This document shows positions 27,679-36,269 of a DNA stretch of 64,000 nt, one piece after another (within the stretch, counting starts at the first letter, position 1; each line of letters starts with the position of its first letter). The position numbers were made by a program, and so were the translations under genes. Under the pieces are notes generated by a model. That model had not been told where the DNA came from. It worked only from the letters and a program-made list of their open reading frames with translations, and made no database searches. The DNA is from Desulfobacteraceae bacterium (GTDB taxonomy: Bacteria > Desulfobacterota > Desulfobacteria > Desulfobacterales > JACKCP01): contig JACKCP010000005.1 of the NCBI GenBank assembly GCA_020633955.1, forward strand, positions 124,001 through 188,000. The letters are read 5' to 3'.

Positions 27679-27821
27679 TTGCTGAACTAAAACAGTCTTT
27701 TTTGTCCATTTATAGGTCAGATTTAAAATTTAATCCTCAAAATACTCAATGTATAAATGCCGTTAAATTTTTTAATCTTCCTTTAACTGGACAAAAACTT
27801 CCTGTTTTTGGGCAATTACTA
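27676..27821. repeat. family B palindromic repeat supplying the murA stop
   Basis: The clearest copy, 146 bp. The left terminus TAGTTGCTGAACTAAAACAG and the reverse complement of the right terminus, TAGTAATTGCCCAAAAACAG, form a 20-bp imperfect inverted repeat. Inside are TTTTTTGTCCA paired with TGGACAAAAA and AAAATTTAA paired with TTAAATTTT. The first three bases are the murA stop codon. Confidence 0.9.
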
Positions 27822-27838
27822 AATAATCAGGCCAGGAT

Positions 27839-30253
27839 ATGTATCAAATGGTTAAAAGACCGTTCGTATGGATTTTTATTTTTTTCTCTATTGGAATTTT
27901 TTCCGGAGAAAAAATAAATTTTCCATTTGGTTATACCATGACTGCTGCCTTGATCTTTTTTATTCTTCTTGCTTTTTACTCCTTAAAAAATAAAAAAACA
28001 TTTTTTATCCCGCTTATGTTTTTTTATTTTACTGGAATTTTGTTCATAAATCCCCATTCAAAGTCTTCTTTTGATTTAAACACAAAAAAATTTGAAATCT
28101 ATAATGAAAAAAAAAGAGAGATTAGGGCAGTAATTACAGATTTTCCAGCTGTTTCATTTTCAAAACTTAAAGCAAAACTAAAGATTATTTCCATTGATGA
28201 AAATGATCTTGAATCAAAAAACCTGAATTTTACCCTCAGCATTTATGATTGCGAAAATAATTACAAGCCAGGAGATATTATTTTATTCAAGGCACAGATA
28301 AATCCTTATCAGAATTTTAGAAATCCGGGAGGCTTTGATTATGAATCTTATATGAGACTCAAAAATTTTTATGGGCACATGTGGGTTTCCAGCAGAGATG
28401 TAAAGCTTTTAGGGAGGAAAAAAAATTTTGATTTTTTTGTCTTTGATATCAGATCAAAAATATCACAGATCATAGATAAAAATATTAAAAATAAAAATAA
28501 TGCTGCATTTTTAAAATCCATTACCTGCGGACTGAGACATGAACTTGATCAGGATTTTAAAGATATGGCATCAAAGGCAGGCGCTTCACATTTTATGGCA
28601 ATTTCAGGTCTTCATATAGGAATGGTTTTTTCTTTTGTTTATATTGTTTCAAGATTTATAGTTTCAAGGTTTTCTTTTTTTTTATGGAGGGCCCAGGTAA
28701 AAAATACTGCTCTTGTGCTGGGACTTTTTGGAGCTTTTTTTTATGCCCTTGTTTCAGGTTTAATGCCTTCAGCACAAAGAGCTTTTATTCTGGCTTTACT
28801 TGGAGGAGCAGGCTTTTTTTTTAATAAAAAGGCCGATCCTTTAAATCTGCTTTTTTGCTGCGGTTTTATTATTTTAGTTTTAAATCCATGCTTTTTATTT
28901 AATATTGGATTTATTTTGTCTTTTGAAGCCGTTTTTTCAATTATCTGCGGTTTTATGGCTTTTCCTGAAAACATGAGTAAAGAAAATACCTTTTTTGCTA
29001 GGTTTTACAAGTGGCTTAAAATTCTTTTTAAAACAAGTATTTTTGCTGTGTCAGGAACATTTCCAACGGCTTTGTATTATTTTAATATTCTGCCTTTAAC
29101 AGGAATCCTTTCAAGTGTTTTTCTAATTCCTTTTTTTTCCTTTATTCTTTTGCCGTTTTCATTTTCAGGAATAATATTTTCTTTTCTTTCAGATTCTATT
29201 TCATCTTTTTTCTTTTCAGGAGCATCTTATTCATCAGATATTTTTATTAAAATTATTAAAATTGTTTCTGATTTTAAAATTTCTTATGTAAATGCAGGTG
29301 TTTCTGTTTTTGAATTGTATTTAATATATTTTATTTTGATTGTAATTTTCTGGAGATTTTATCTTTATTTATTTAGTCAAAGGCCTGATTTAAGGTTTAA
29401 ACTCATTGCATTTCTTTCAGCCTTAATTTTTTTGGGAAATTTAATTTATGTGGGTGAGAAGAGATTTTTTAATAAACATGGAAAAATTATTTTTTTTGAT
29501 ACAGGAAAAGGAAACAGCGCATTAATTATTTTTCCTGGAGGTAAAACAGCTCTTATTGATTCAGGAGGTTTTCCTGGTTCTGATTTTGATACAGGAAGAT
29601 ACATAATTGCTCCCTATCTTTTAAAAAATAAAATTAAAACCATAGATTTTTGTATTTCAACCCATGGTGACTATGATCATTATGGTGGTTTTTTTTATAT
29701 TCTTGATAACTTTAATGTGAAAAATTTCATTTTTAATAACAGTATAAAAACTTCAGGCAGTTATAGGAAACTTATGATTGAGGCGAAAAAAAGAAATATT
29801 TTTAGTTTAAGGGAAAAAGTGGTTTTTAAGGGAGGAATAATAGACTTTTATCAGTCAAATGATATCTTTGATAATGAAAATGACAATTCAATGCTTGTAA
29901 GCGTATTTATGGAAAATTTAAAAATTTTATTTACAGGAGATTTGTATAAAAAGAGTCAGGAGTATTATAAAAAAAGTGAATTTATTAAAAATTCAGATAT
30001 TTTTATGGTACCTCATCATGGAAGTATTCATTCGGTGCACAAAGAATTTATACTTAATTCCAATCCAATGGTTGCTGTAATTTCAGGAAGTTTTAGGAAT
30101 TTTGAGAAAACTCAGGAAAAAGTAAAGAAAATTTATGAAGATTTAGGTATAAACGTGTACAATATTAATGAAAATGGAGCTTTTGTTTTTTGTACTGATA
30201 AAAGTAATTCTGAAATATTAAATTTTACAGGTTTAAAATATGAAAGGAGATAA
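27839..30253 (+). CDS. comEC: DNA internalisation protein ComEC/Rec2
   Basis: An 804-residue membrane protein with the three ComEC parts: an N-terminal two-helix plus OB-like region (to about 200), the Competence domain with HFMAISGLHIGMVFSFVY and LVSGLMPSAQRAFIL, and a C-terminal metallo-beta-lactamase domain beginning FFDTGKGNSALIIFPGG with STHGDYDHYGGF and MVPHHGS. It forms the inner-membrane channel for transforming DNA. Starts at 27839 or 27848 (MVKRP) are both possible. Other competence genes are outside the window, so active transformation is not shown. Confidence 0.92.
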   Translation: MYQMVKRPFVWIFIFFSIGIFSGEKINFPFGYTMTAALIFFILLAFYSLKNKKTFFIPLMFFYFTGILFINPHSKSSFDLNTKKFEIYNEKKREIRAVITDFPAVSFSKLKAKLKIISIDENDLESKNLNFTLSIYDCENNYKPGDIILFKAQINPYQNFRNPGGFDYESYMRLKNFYGHMWVSSRDVKLLGRKKNFDFFVFDIRSKISQIIDKNIKNKNNAAFLKSITCGLRHELDQDFKDMASKAGASHFMAISGLHIGMVFSFVYIVSRFIVSRFSFFLWRAQVKNTALVLGLFGAFFYALVSGLMPSAQRAFILALLGGAGFFFNKKADPLNLLFCCGFIILVLNPCFLFNIGFILSFEAVFSIICGFMAFPENMSKENTFFARFYKWLKILFKTSIFAVSGTFPTALYYFNILPLTGILSSVFLIPFFSFILLPFSFSGIIFSFLSDSISSFFFSGASYSSDIFIKIIKIVSDFKISYVNAGVSVFELYLIYFILIVIFWRFYLYLFSQRPDLRFKLIAFLSALIFLGNLIYVGEKRFFNKHGKIIFFDTGKGNSALIIFPGGKTALIDSGGFPGSDFDTGRYIIAPYLLKNKIKTIDFCISTHGDYDHYGGFFYILDNFNVKNFIFNNSIKTSGSYRKLMIEAKKRNIFSLREKVVFKGGIIDFYQSNDIFDNENDNSMLVSVFMENLKILFTGDLYKKSQEYYKKSEFIKNSDIFMVPHHGSIHSVHKEFILNSNPMVAVISGSFRNFEKTQEKVKKIYEDLGINVYNINENGAFVFCTDKSNSEILNFTGLKYERR

Positions 30254-30258
30254 AGCTT

Positions 30259-30666
30259 ATGGGAGCCGGAGGAACAAACGGAGGCACAGGTCGATTTTTG
30301 ATTGGGCTCATAATGATGATTGCAGGAGGATATCTTTTTCTTGATGCTGTTAAAGTAAGCCACGGATTTGGTATGGGTTACAGGCTATATTCATTTGGTG
30401 GATTTCACCTGACAGGGGGGATGGTACTTGTACCCTTTATATTTGGGATTGGGATTATTTTTTATAACTCTAAAAATCTGCTTGGATGGCTTTTGTCAGT
30501 CTCATCTCTTGTAATGCTTGCATTTGGTATTATTTCAAGTCTTAAATTCAGTCTTCGTTCCATGAGTTCATTTGAACTTTTAACAATTATTGTGCTTGTT
30601 GTGGGCGGGCTTGGTCTTTTTTTAAGCTCACTTAGAAACTTGAGTGCAGCAGATGATCCTCAGTAA
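30259..30666 (+). CDS. small membrane protein of unknown function
   Basis: A 135-residue protein with a Gly-rich start (MGAGGTNGGTGRF) and four hydrophobic helices at about 12-30, 54-68, 73-91 and 104-121, a short Gly/His/Tyr-rich loop between the first two, and a polar tail. I recognise no family. AAAGGAG lies just before the comEC stop and 10 nt before this ATG, so it is translationally linked to comEC. A perfect hairpin follows. Confidence 0.7.
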   Translation: MGAGGTNGGTGRFLIGLIMMIAGGYLFLDAVKVSHGFGMGYRLYSFGGFHLTGGMVLVPFIFGIGIIFYNSKNLLGWLLSVSSLVMLAFGIISSLKFSLRSMSSFELLTIIVLVVGGLGLFLSSLRNLSAADDPQ

Positions 30667-30671
30667 AATTT

Positions 30672-30702
30672 TAACTGACCACTTTTAAATTGTGGTCAGT
30701 TA
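30672..30702 (+). terminator. hairpin terminator after the comEC pair
   Basis: AACTGACCAC and GTGGTCAGTT form a 10-bp perfect stem right after the small membrane protein gene, followed by ATTTA. The U tract is weak. Confidence 0.6.
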
Positions 30703-30704
30703 TT

Positions 30705-30901
30705 TACTGCTCAGTTTAAATAAAACGGATGTTGCATTCTTTCTGGACTTTATTATGGGGTAGGCGGTAAGGAGATAAAAAAACTATTTCCTGAAACCGG
30801 CTCAGAAAAATCCAGCATCCGTTCTTGGAGGAAACTTGACTTCTTTCTGATTTCAAGCTGTAAATTTTTCATCTACCGTAACTGAACAAGCCAAACACTA
30901 T
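30705..30901 (-). repeat. composite of an inverted family A repeat and a family B end
   Basis: Read on the minus strand, the order CCGGTTTCAGGAAATAG, TATCTCC, GCATTC and a right end near CTGAGC follows family A. On the other side it joins GTAAATTTTTCATCTACCGTAACTGAAC and a terminus whose reverse complement is TAGTGTTTGGC, which is a family B right end. It abuts the TAA stop of the RNase M5 gene at 30902. The gap 30667-30901 holds nothing else. Confidence 0.6.
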
Positions 30902-31456
30902 TTAATCAGAAATGGCCTCTTCAATTGTTTTCAGTGCATTGTCAAATTCTTCCCTTGAAATTCTATAATGATTTAACCTTGATAAAAATTTTTTTGAATT
31001 TCCATATCCGATTCTAAGTATTCTGCCAAGTCTGTTTCTTTTCAGTGCTGATCCTTTAAAACCTGAAAGCCTGTTATTTATAAGGTCTTCCATTGAAAAT
31101 TCATTTTCTGTTTTTTCATAAATTTGGGTTTTAGCCTTTAAAAGAGCATCTATAATTGTTTCTGTATCTGCATTTTCAACACCAATATTTCCTTTTCTGG
31201 TTGCTTCATCCTGAGTCAGATATGCATTTTTGCAGCCTGATACAATTTTATTCAGTCTTTCCCTGATTTTTTCTCCAGCCCAGTCTGGATCAGTGAAAAT
31301 TATAACTCCGTTTTTTTCATGTGCCCATTTAATCTGTTCAATTATCGAAGGCGTAATGCCAAACCCTCCGGTGGTAATTATTTCGGCATGAACAGCTTTT
31401 TTAACAGCTGTTTCATCATCTTTTCCTTCAACTACTATTGTTTCATGTATTATCAA
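30902..31456 (-). CDS. rnmV: ribonuclease M5-like TOPRIM protein
   Basis: A 184-residue protein with an N-terminal TOPRIM domain: VVEGKDDETAVKKAV carries the catalytic Glu and VIIFTDPDWAGEKIRERL carries the Asp-x-Asp metal site. The downstream IGVENADTETIIDALLKA and the C-terminal helical region match RNase M5 (with its DUF4093-like tail), which trims the 5' end of 5S rRNA precursor in Firmicutes. Start is TTG 31456 with GGAGA upstream. Role in 5S maturation here is inferred; no rRNA gene is in the window. Confidence 0.8.
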   Translation of the reverse strand: MIIHETIVVEGKDDETAVKKAVHAEIITTGGFGITPSIIEQIKWAHEKNGVIIFTDPDWAGEKIRERLNKIVSGCKNAYLTQDEATRKGNIGVENADTETIIDALLKAKTQIYEKTENEFSMEDLINNRLSGFKGSALKRNRLGRILRIGYGNSKKFLSRLNHYRISREEFDNALKTIEEAISD

Positions 31457-31595
31457 TTATTATCTCCAAATATAATTTATCAAAAGTCTAATTTTTCGAC
31501 TTATAGCATAATGCAAAAAAAATTAAAAAAAGAAGAATTATTTGGATTGAATTTTTTGTATTTTTTTTAGGAAAGGAAAATTGTGGGTGCCTGCA

Positions 31596-31636
31596 TAAAA
31601 ACCCTGCTGTCTGATTAAAAGACAGAAGGGTTTTTT
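31596..31636 (-). terminator. terminator of the superoxide reductase gene
   Basis: AAAACCCTGCTGTCTG pairs with the downstream CAGAAGGGTTTT region (stem AAAACCCT...CTGTCT with AGACAG..AGGGTTTT), giving a strong hairpin with A and T tracts on both sides. Confidence 0.75.
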
Positions 31637-31642
31637 ATTGTT

Positions 31643-32038
31643 TTACGAAACTTTAATTTCTGTTGAGCTTTCCCATAGTCCGTGAATATTGCAGTATGAA
31701 GCTGCAATTAATGTTCCTGAAGACTTGAGTTTAATTTTTGTTGCAGCAAAAGGATCGCTGTAACATGGACCTTCATTTGCTCCCTTTACAGATTCGCCGT
31801 GGCAGTTAAAATCAAATGATGCGATTTCGTAAATAAACTTTTCAGCTTCCGGTTTAAAGTAAAGTTTTATCCATCTTATATGGTGTTCTGTTGTGTTGGG
31901 GTGTGCAATTTCATCGCCAATTGATACTGTTACTTCAAGAGGAGAGTCAGCAGTTGTTTCGGTTTTGCACTTAATAACTGGTACATGCTTTTCATTTTTC
32001 CAATCACCTGATTGAAAGAATTCTCCTAATTTCGACAT
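31643..32038 (-). CDS. superoxide reductase, class II (neelaredoxin-like)
   Basis: A 131-residue one-iron superoxide reductase that reduces superoxide to hydrogen peroxide without releasing oxygen, typical of anaerobes. The iron ligands are visible: Glu16 and His18 in EKHVP, His46 and His52 around DEIAHPNTTEHH, and Cys116 and His119 in CNIHG. The N-terminal Cys4 desulforedoxin domain of class I enzymes is absent. GGAGGTG precedes the ATG. It is monocistronic with its own terminator; the electron donor (rubredoxin) gene is not nearby. Confidence 0.93.
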   Translation of the reverse strand: MSKLGEFFQSGDWKNEKHVPVIKCKTETTADSPLEVTVSIGDEIAHPNTTEHHIRWIKLYFKPEAEKFIYEIASFDFNCHGESVKGANEGPCYSDPFAATKIKLKSSGTLIAASYCNIHGLWESSTEIKVS

Positions 32039-32301
32039 TTTAACACCTCCATTTTTGATTTATTGTTTTTATAAAACTGATGTAAAAAAATAAAACTTAA
32101 GGTCTGTCAGATTCTAAAATAATATCTTGATTAAAAATTATTAGTACAATGGTAAAAAAACTAACACATAAAAATTAATTTTCAAGTTTTGAATTTAAAG
32201 TATAAGCACTGAAATTTTATGCGATTGTCTTTAAAATGAATTAAAGATCAGATTTTGAAGAAAGAAATGTAAAGGTTAAAAAACAGAAATGCTATATTGC
32301 A

Positions 32302-32364
32302 GTAACAGTTCAGTTCAATTTAGAACGGCTGCTGTATTTTTCTCAGTTTTCAGCTGAATATTAC
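32302..32364 (-). repeat. internally deleted family A repeat
   Basis: On the minus strand, GTAATATTCAGCTGAAAACTGAG (left end) runs directly into AGCAGCCGTTCTAAATTG and GAACTGTTAC (right end). These are the two ends of family A with the core missing, in 63 bp. The gap 32039-32411 holds no gene that I can support. Confidence 0.7.
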
Positions 32365-32385
32365 TATTGGTATTAAATTATGAAA

Positions 32386-32407
32386 GGGCGGCAGAACCGC
32401 CCTTATT
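32386..32407 (-). terminator. GC-rich hairpin after the coiled-coil membrane protein gene
   Basis: AAGGGCGG and CCGCCCTT form an 8-bp stem with a 6-nt loop directly downstream of the minus-strand gene. It is followed by TTTCATAATTT on that strand, so the U tract is modest. Confidence 0.65.
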
Positions 32408-32411
32408 GGTT

Positions 32412-34028
32412 TTAATGTGATTTGGCTGCAGGTGCTTCTGTTGTTTCATGAATTTCTGCAGCAGGTTTTTCAGCTTTTACTTCAGCTTCTTGTTTTTCGC
32501 CTTCAAGAACATTTAAAAGTTCAGTTTTGTAGCTTGCAGAGACATTGCCAAGTGTACTGATCTGTTCTCTAACAAGTTTTTTGTCACTTAGAGATGGTGC
32601 AAATGCCAGAGCTTTTTCGAGATTTTTCTCAATTTCTTCTATATCTGGAGTTCCCTTTGTTTTAGCAAGCTCTTTTACTTTGTCCATATAAAAACTGTAA
32701 ATAAGAGAATATACTTCTTTTTTCTCATAGCTTTCATTTTTAATATCAGAAGGAGCATATATTTCAGGAAGTGTCATAAGATGGAACTTGCCTTTTGGGG
32801 CAAATTTACCCTGGAATACCATAAGACCGTCCTTTGAATTTGACAGATAAAAGTTTCCTGTGTTTGAAATACTTGCTGCAACAAGAATTATTACAAGGAA
32901 ACCAAATCCTGCTATAAGACCAAGAATGCCTTTATTCATGAGTCCTCCGTTATCGTTTGTTTCTTTTACTTTTGGATTTTTGATTTTGCTGAAATCAGGC
33001 TTCATTGCAGACAGCTTCTGAGCTGATTCAGAAACTTTTGTAAAAATAGTTTTGTTGAGTTCTTCTTCTTTTTGAGCAAGCTCTTCTTCTTTTGCCTTAA
33101 TTTGCTTTTCCTTTGCACTGAGAGCTTCTTTTTCTGTCTCAAAGTCTTTTTTCTGAGCCTCGATATCTTTTAATTTTCTGGCTGCTTCACTTTCTCTATT
33201 CTGTGCCTCTTCGAGCTGGCTTTTTGCTTTTTCCTGATTTTCAACTGCATCTTTTTCAATCTTTTCTAATTCAGCTTTTTTTGATTGAAGTTCTTCTTCA
33301 GCTTTTTTTAATTCAGCGGCTTTTTTTTCTGCTTCATCCTTAGCCTTATCTGCATCTGCCTTTGCCTGTTCAGCGGTTTTCTTGGCGCCTTCAGCATCTG
33401 CTTTCAGAGCTTCAGCCTCTTTTTTCAGATTCTCAGCTTCTGAAATTTTGGCTTCAGCATCGCTGATTTTTGTCTGAATCTCTTGTTCTTTTGCTTCAAG
33501 CTCCTGTTTTGCCTTGTTTGCTTCTTCAAGCTTTGAATCTGCCTCTGAATTACTTGTTTTTGCATCTGCCAAAGCTTTTTCAGCTTCAGCTAGTTTTGAA
33601 GCGGCTTCACTTTCTTTTTTTTCAACATCTTCTTTTTTCTTTAAAATTTCAGCTTCCATCTGCTTGAGAGCTTCTTCTCTCTTGATAAGTTCAGCGTCAT
33701 TTTTTGATATGTTTTCTGGTTTGATTTCTTTCACTGGAGGTGCCTCTACCTTTGATTCGTTAACTGGTCCTGAAAAAATATTTGAAAAATCCTTAAGCAG
33801 AATTTCCTTAAGCTTTTTATTATTACCTTTAATAAATTTCGGAGCTGTAAAATCTTTTTTGAATTCTGTTTTTTTAGGAGTGAAAGGTTTTTGCGGCTGC
33901 CATTGTTCAAATTTTCTCAGCACAATCTTTTCTGGTTCAGTTTTTTTCTGTTGCGGTGCCTCTTTGGGGGCTTCTGTTTTCTTTTTTGGCTGAGCTGATT
34001 TTTTTGTGTTGATCTTTTTTTTTGCCAT
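32412..34028 (-). CDS. long coiled-coil single-pass membrane protein
   Basis: An unrecognised 538-residue protein. A Lys/Pro-rich start (1-60) and a linker lead to an uninterrupted coiled coil rich in Ala, Glu and Lys (about 110-340) with many KAEAEK-like heptads. One membrane helix (about 365-383, GILGLIAGFGFLVIILVA) is followed by a 150-residue extracytoplasmic domain with helical repeats and an acidic Ala-rich tail. It probably spans the envelope as a scaffold or spacer. Low-complexity composition makes homology calls risky. AAAGAGGA precedes the ATG. Confidence 0.75.
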   Translation of the reverse strand: MAKKKINTKKSAQPKKKTEAPKEAPQQKKTEPEKIVLRKFEQWQPQKPFTPKKTEFKKDFTAPKFIKGNNKKLKEILLKDFSNIFSGPVNESKVEAPPVKEIKPENISKNDAELIKREEALKQMEAEILKKKEDVEKKESEAASKLAEAEKALADAKTSNSEADSKLEEANKAKQELEAKEQEIQTKISDAEAKISEAENLKKEAEALKADAEGAKKTAEQAKADADKAKDEAEKKAAELKKAEEELQSKKAELEKIEKDAVENQEKAKSQLEEAQNRESEAARKLKDIEAQKKDFETEKEALSAKEKQIKAKEEELAQKEEELNKTIFTKVSESAQKLSAMKPDFSKIKNPKVKETNDNGGLMNKGILGLIAGFGFLVIILVAASISNTGNFYLSNSKDGLMVFQGKFAPKGKFHLMTLPEIYAPSDIKNESYEKKEVYSLIYSFYMDKVKELAKTKGTPDIEEIEKNLEKALAFAPSLSDKKLVREQISTLGNVSASYKTELLNVLEGEKQEAEVKAEKPAAEIHETTEAPAAKSH

Positions 34029-34476
34029 ATTCTTCCTCTTTCATTTTCTTCAAGATGTATATATTCATTATTCTTTTATTTTTTTAATGAAGTTAAACGA
34101 AATTCATATATTATCATCATGGTTTTGTAAACCACTAATTAAGTAAACAGCTGATACACCTGATCTTTATAGCAAAATTTTGTGGCTTGTCTTTTAGAAA
34201 AAGTGGTTTTCTCCAGAATGTTACATTAATGGTTTTTATTGTTATTTGAGACTGCGTGTCTGTTTATTTAATTTATTTGATGGTGAACGAAAAATTCCAG
34301 TTTTCTGGCAATCAGTAATTTCAATTCTTGACAAAGAATGTGATTAAGGCTAAATTTACTTTATCTTTCCCATTGTCCACATAATTTCCGAATTTTCGGA
34401 TTCAGGGTTTTACTAAGGAAGTTTACTTTTTTACTTTAATAAAATTCTGTCTTCAAAAGTATGGAAAGGAGGGCAA

Positions 34477-34644
34477 ATGTTAAATACAAATGTAGAACAC
34501 AAAAAAGTCAGCTTAGATGGTCTTAATGCAATGAAGCACCGTGATTCAATAAAAAGATATCAGGAAAAAGGCTGGATGCTTTGCGGAGTTGCTCCAATAA
34601 CAAATGAAAAAAGAATGGAATACCGATTCAAAAGACCAAGATAA
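34477..34644 (+). CDS. small conserved-looking protein, 55 residues
   Basis: A 55-residue frame starting MLNTNVEHKKVSLDG, with RDSIKRYQEKGWMLCGVAPITNEKRMEYRFKRPR at its end. The GW..CGV and terminal FKRP pattern recalls the short DUF4177-like fold, but I cannot confirm membership. A strong AAGGAGGG lies 4 nt before the ATG, and a hairpin terminator follows at 34748. It is the only plus-strand gene in this stretch. Confidence 0.6.
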   Translation: MLNTNVEHKKVSLDGLNAMKHRDSIKRYQEKGWMLCGVAPITNEKRMEYRFKRPR

Positions 34645-34747
34645 ATTTTATCTAACTCAAATCAAGAGGCCTTATAATGAAATGCAAATTAGGGGCAATG
34701 GGAAAGTCCTGCTAGAACCTGAAAAAAGGGTCTTAAAATTTTTATAG

Positions 34748-34780
34748 AAAACGGCTGAAATATTCAGCCGTTTTTGTTTT
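34748..34780. terminator. bidirectional terminator between the 55-residue gene and mgtE
   Basis: AAAACGGCTGAA and TTCAGCCGTTTT form a 12-bp stem around a 4-nt AATA-type loop, with A and T tracts on both sides. It can end both convergent genes. Confidence 0.85.
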
Positions 34781-34803
34781 TTAAGTCCAATGTAAACTGA
34801 AGA

Positions 34804-36183
34804 CTAAAGTCCAAGAAGTATTTTAGCAGTTGAAAAATATATTGTAAGTCCAGAAATGTCTACAATAGTTGTAAGTGCAGGACTTGCAACAACAGCAGGG
34901 TCAAGTTTCATTTTTGCAATGGTCATTGGAAGTGCTGCACCTATTACTGTAGCTGTTATAACCTGAAGTGACAATGCAGTGGCAACAACAATACCAACCT
35001 CGTAGACTGTAATTCCTGATGGCAGAGCCGCATTCCATGACAGGATCATTACCTGAATAAATGTAAGTGTTCCAAGGAGAGCTGATGTAAGAAATGCTAT
35101 GTTGAGTTCCTTGAAAACCACTTTAAAAATATCTTTTGGATTAATTTCATTCAATGCAAGTGCTCTTATTACAACCGTTGCTGCCTGGCTTCCTGTATTG
35201 CCTCCCGCGTCAGTCATAAGGGGCATGTAAAGAGTAAGCAGTATAAGGCCCTTTAGAGCGTCTTCAAAGCTTCTTATTATGAATCCTGATATAAGTCCCA
35301 GGAGTGCCAGTCCAACAACCCACACAGCCCTGTTTTTAAAATGAGTAAAAGAAGATGTTTTAAGATACACACCTGCCTCATGTTCTCCTGAGATTGCCAT
35401 GAGTTTTTCAAGGTCTTCTGTATGCTCCTGGGTTATTATGTCTATTGCATCATCATATGTCAGAATACCAACGAGGGCATTTCCTCCATTAATAACTGGA
35501 AGAGCGATAAGATCGTATTTCTGGATTGTCCGTGCTGCTTTTTCCTGGTCATCATAGGCATTGGCAAATATCATTTCAGTATGCATCACGGATTCGATTG
35601 ATTCATCTGATCTTGCCAGGATCAGGTCTTTAAGTGATACAAACCCTGTAAGCTGTCTCTTTTCGTCAATTACATAGGCATAATAAATTGTTTCTTTATT
35701 TGGAGCCTCAAGTCTGAGCTTGTCTATTGCTTCCTTGGCAGTCAGGTTTTTTGAGAGGGTTGCATAATCAGAGGTCATCATTGCACCAACTGTTCCCTCA
35801 GGGTAGGCAGAGAGTTTTCTTATATCCTCACGTTCTGCCTGTGCAAGTGCGGGAAGGATAAGCTCTCTTTTTTCTTCAGGAATCTGTTTAAGAAGGTCAA
35901 CCCTGTCATCATGGGCCATATATGTAATTATCTGGGCCAGTTCGTTTCTTTTTATTATCTTTGCAAGGTCAAGCTGAAGTTCAATATCCAGATAACTGAA
36001 TACTTCAGCCTTTTTAAATGGATCAGCCTCATGAAGTACGGTTTTTACTTCTTCCGGCGTCAATCCTGAAATAAAATCAGCTATAACAGGTGAGGGTGCT
36101 GTTTCTAAAATGAGTTTAATCTGATCAAAGTTACCGCTATTCAGGTATTCTTTGAGCTGAGGTAAAAGGATTGGATTTTTCAT
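34804..36183 (-). CDS. mgtE: magnesium transporter MgtE
   Basis: A 459-residue Mg2+ channel. It has the helical N domain (about 1-125), two CBS domains (about 130-255) that sense cytoplasmic Mg2+, a plug helix and five membrane helices, with the pore signature MPLMTDAGGNTGSQAATVVIRAL. From the first in-frame start 36195 the ATG is too close to a ribosome site; ATG 36183, after GGAGG, is chosen. A structured leader lies upstream at 36240-36360 (see separate entry), and a bidirectional terminator follows. Confidence 0.93.
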   Translation of the reverse strand: MKNPILLPQLKEYLNSGNFDQIKLILETAPSPVIADFISGLTPEEVKTVLHEADPFKKAEVFSYLDIELQLDLAKIIKRNELAQIITYMAHDDRVDLLKQIPEEKRELILPALAQAEREDIRKLSAYPEGTVGAMMTSDYATLSKNLTAKEAIDKLRLEAPNKETIYYAYVIDEKRQLTGFVSLKDLILARSDESIESVMHTEMIFANAYDDQEKAARTIQKYDLIALPVINGGNALVGILTYDDAIDIITQEHTEDLEKLMAISGEHEAGVYLKTSSFTHFKNRAVWVVGLALLGLISGFIIRSFEDALKGLILLTLYMPLMTDAGGNTGSQAATVVIRALALNEINPKDIFKVVFKELNIAFLTSALLGTLTFIQVMILSWNAALPSGITVYEVGIVVATALSLQVITATVIGAALPMTIAKMKLDPAVVASPALTTIVDISGLTIYFSTAKILLGL

Positions 36184-36269
36184 TACTGCCTCCATGACCG
36201 AAAAAAATGGAGGCAGGGATATGGATTTAATTTAGAAAATAAGCCATTTCATCCGGCACAACATTATTT

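Noticed and set aside
33514..33993. 159-codon plus-strand frame rich in Ser, Phe and Ala.
   Set aside because: It is the antisense of the coiled-coil gene, whose repetitive Glu/Lys/Ala codons keep the other strand open.
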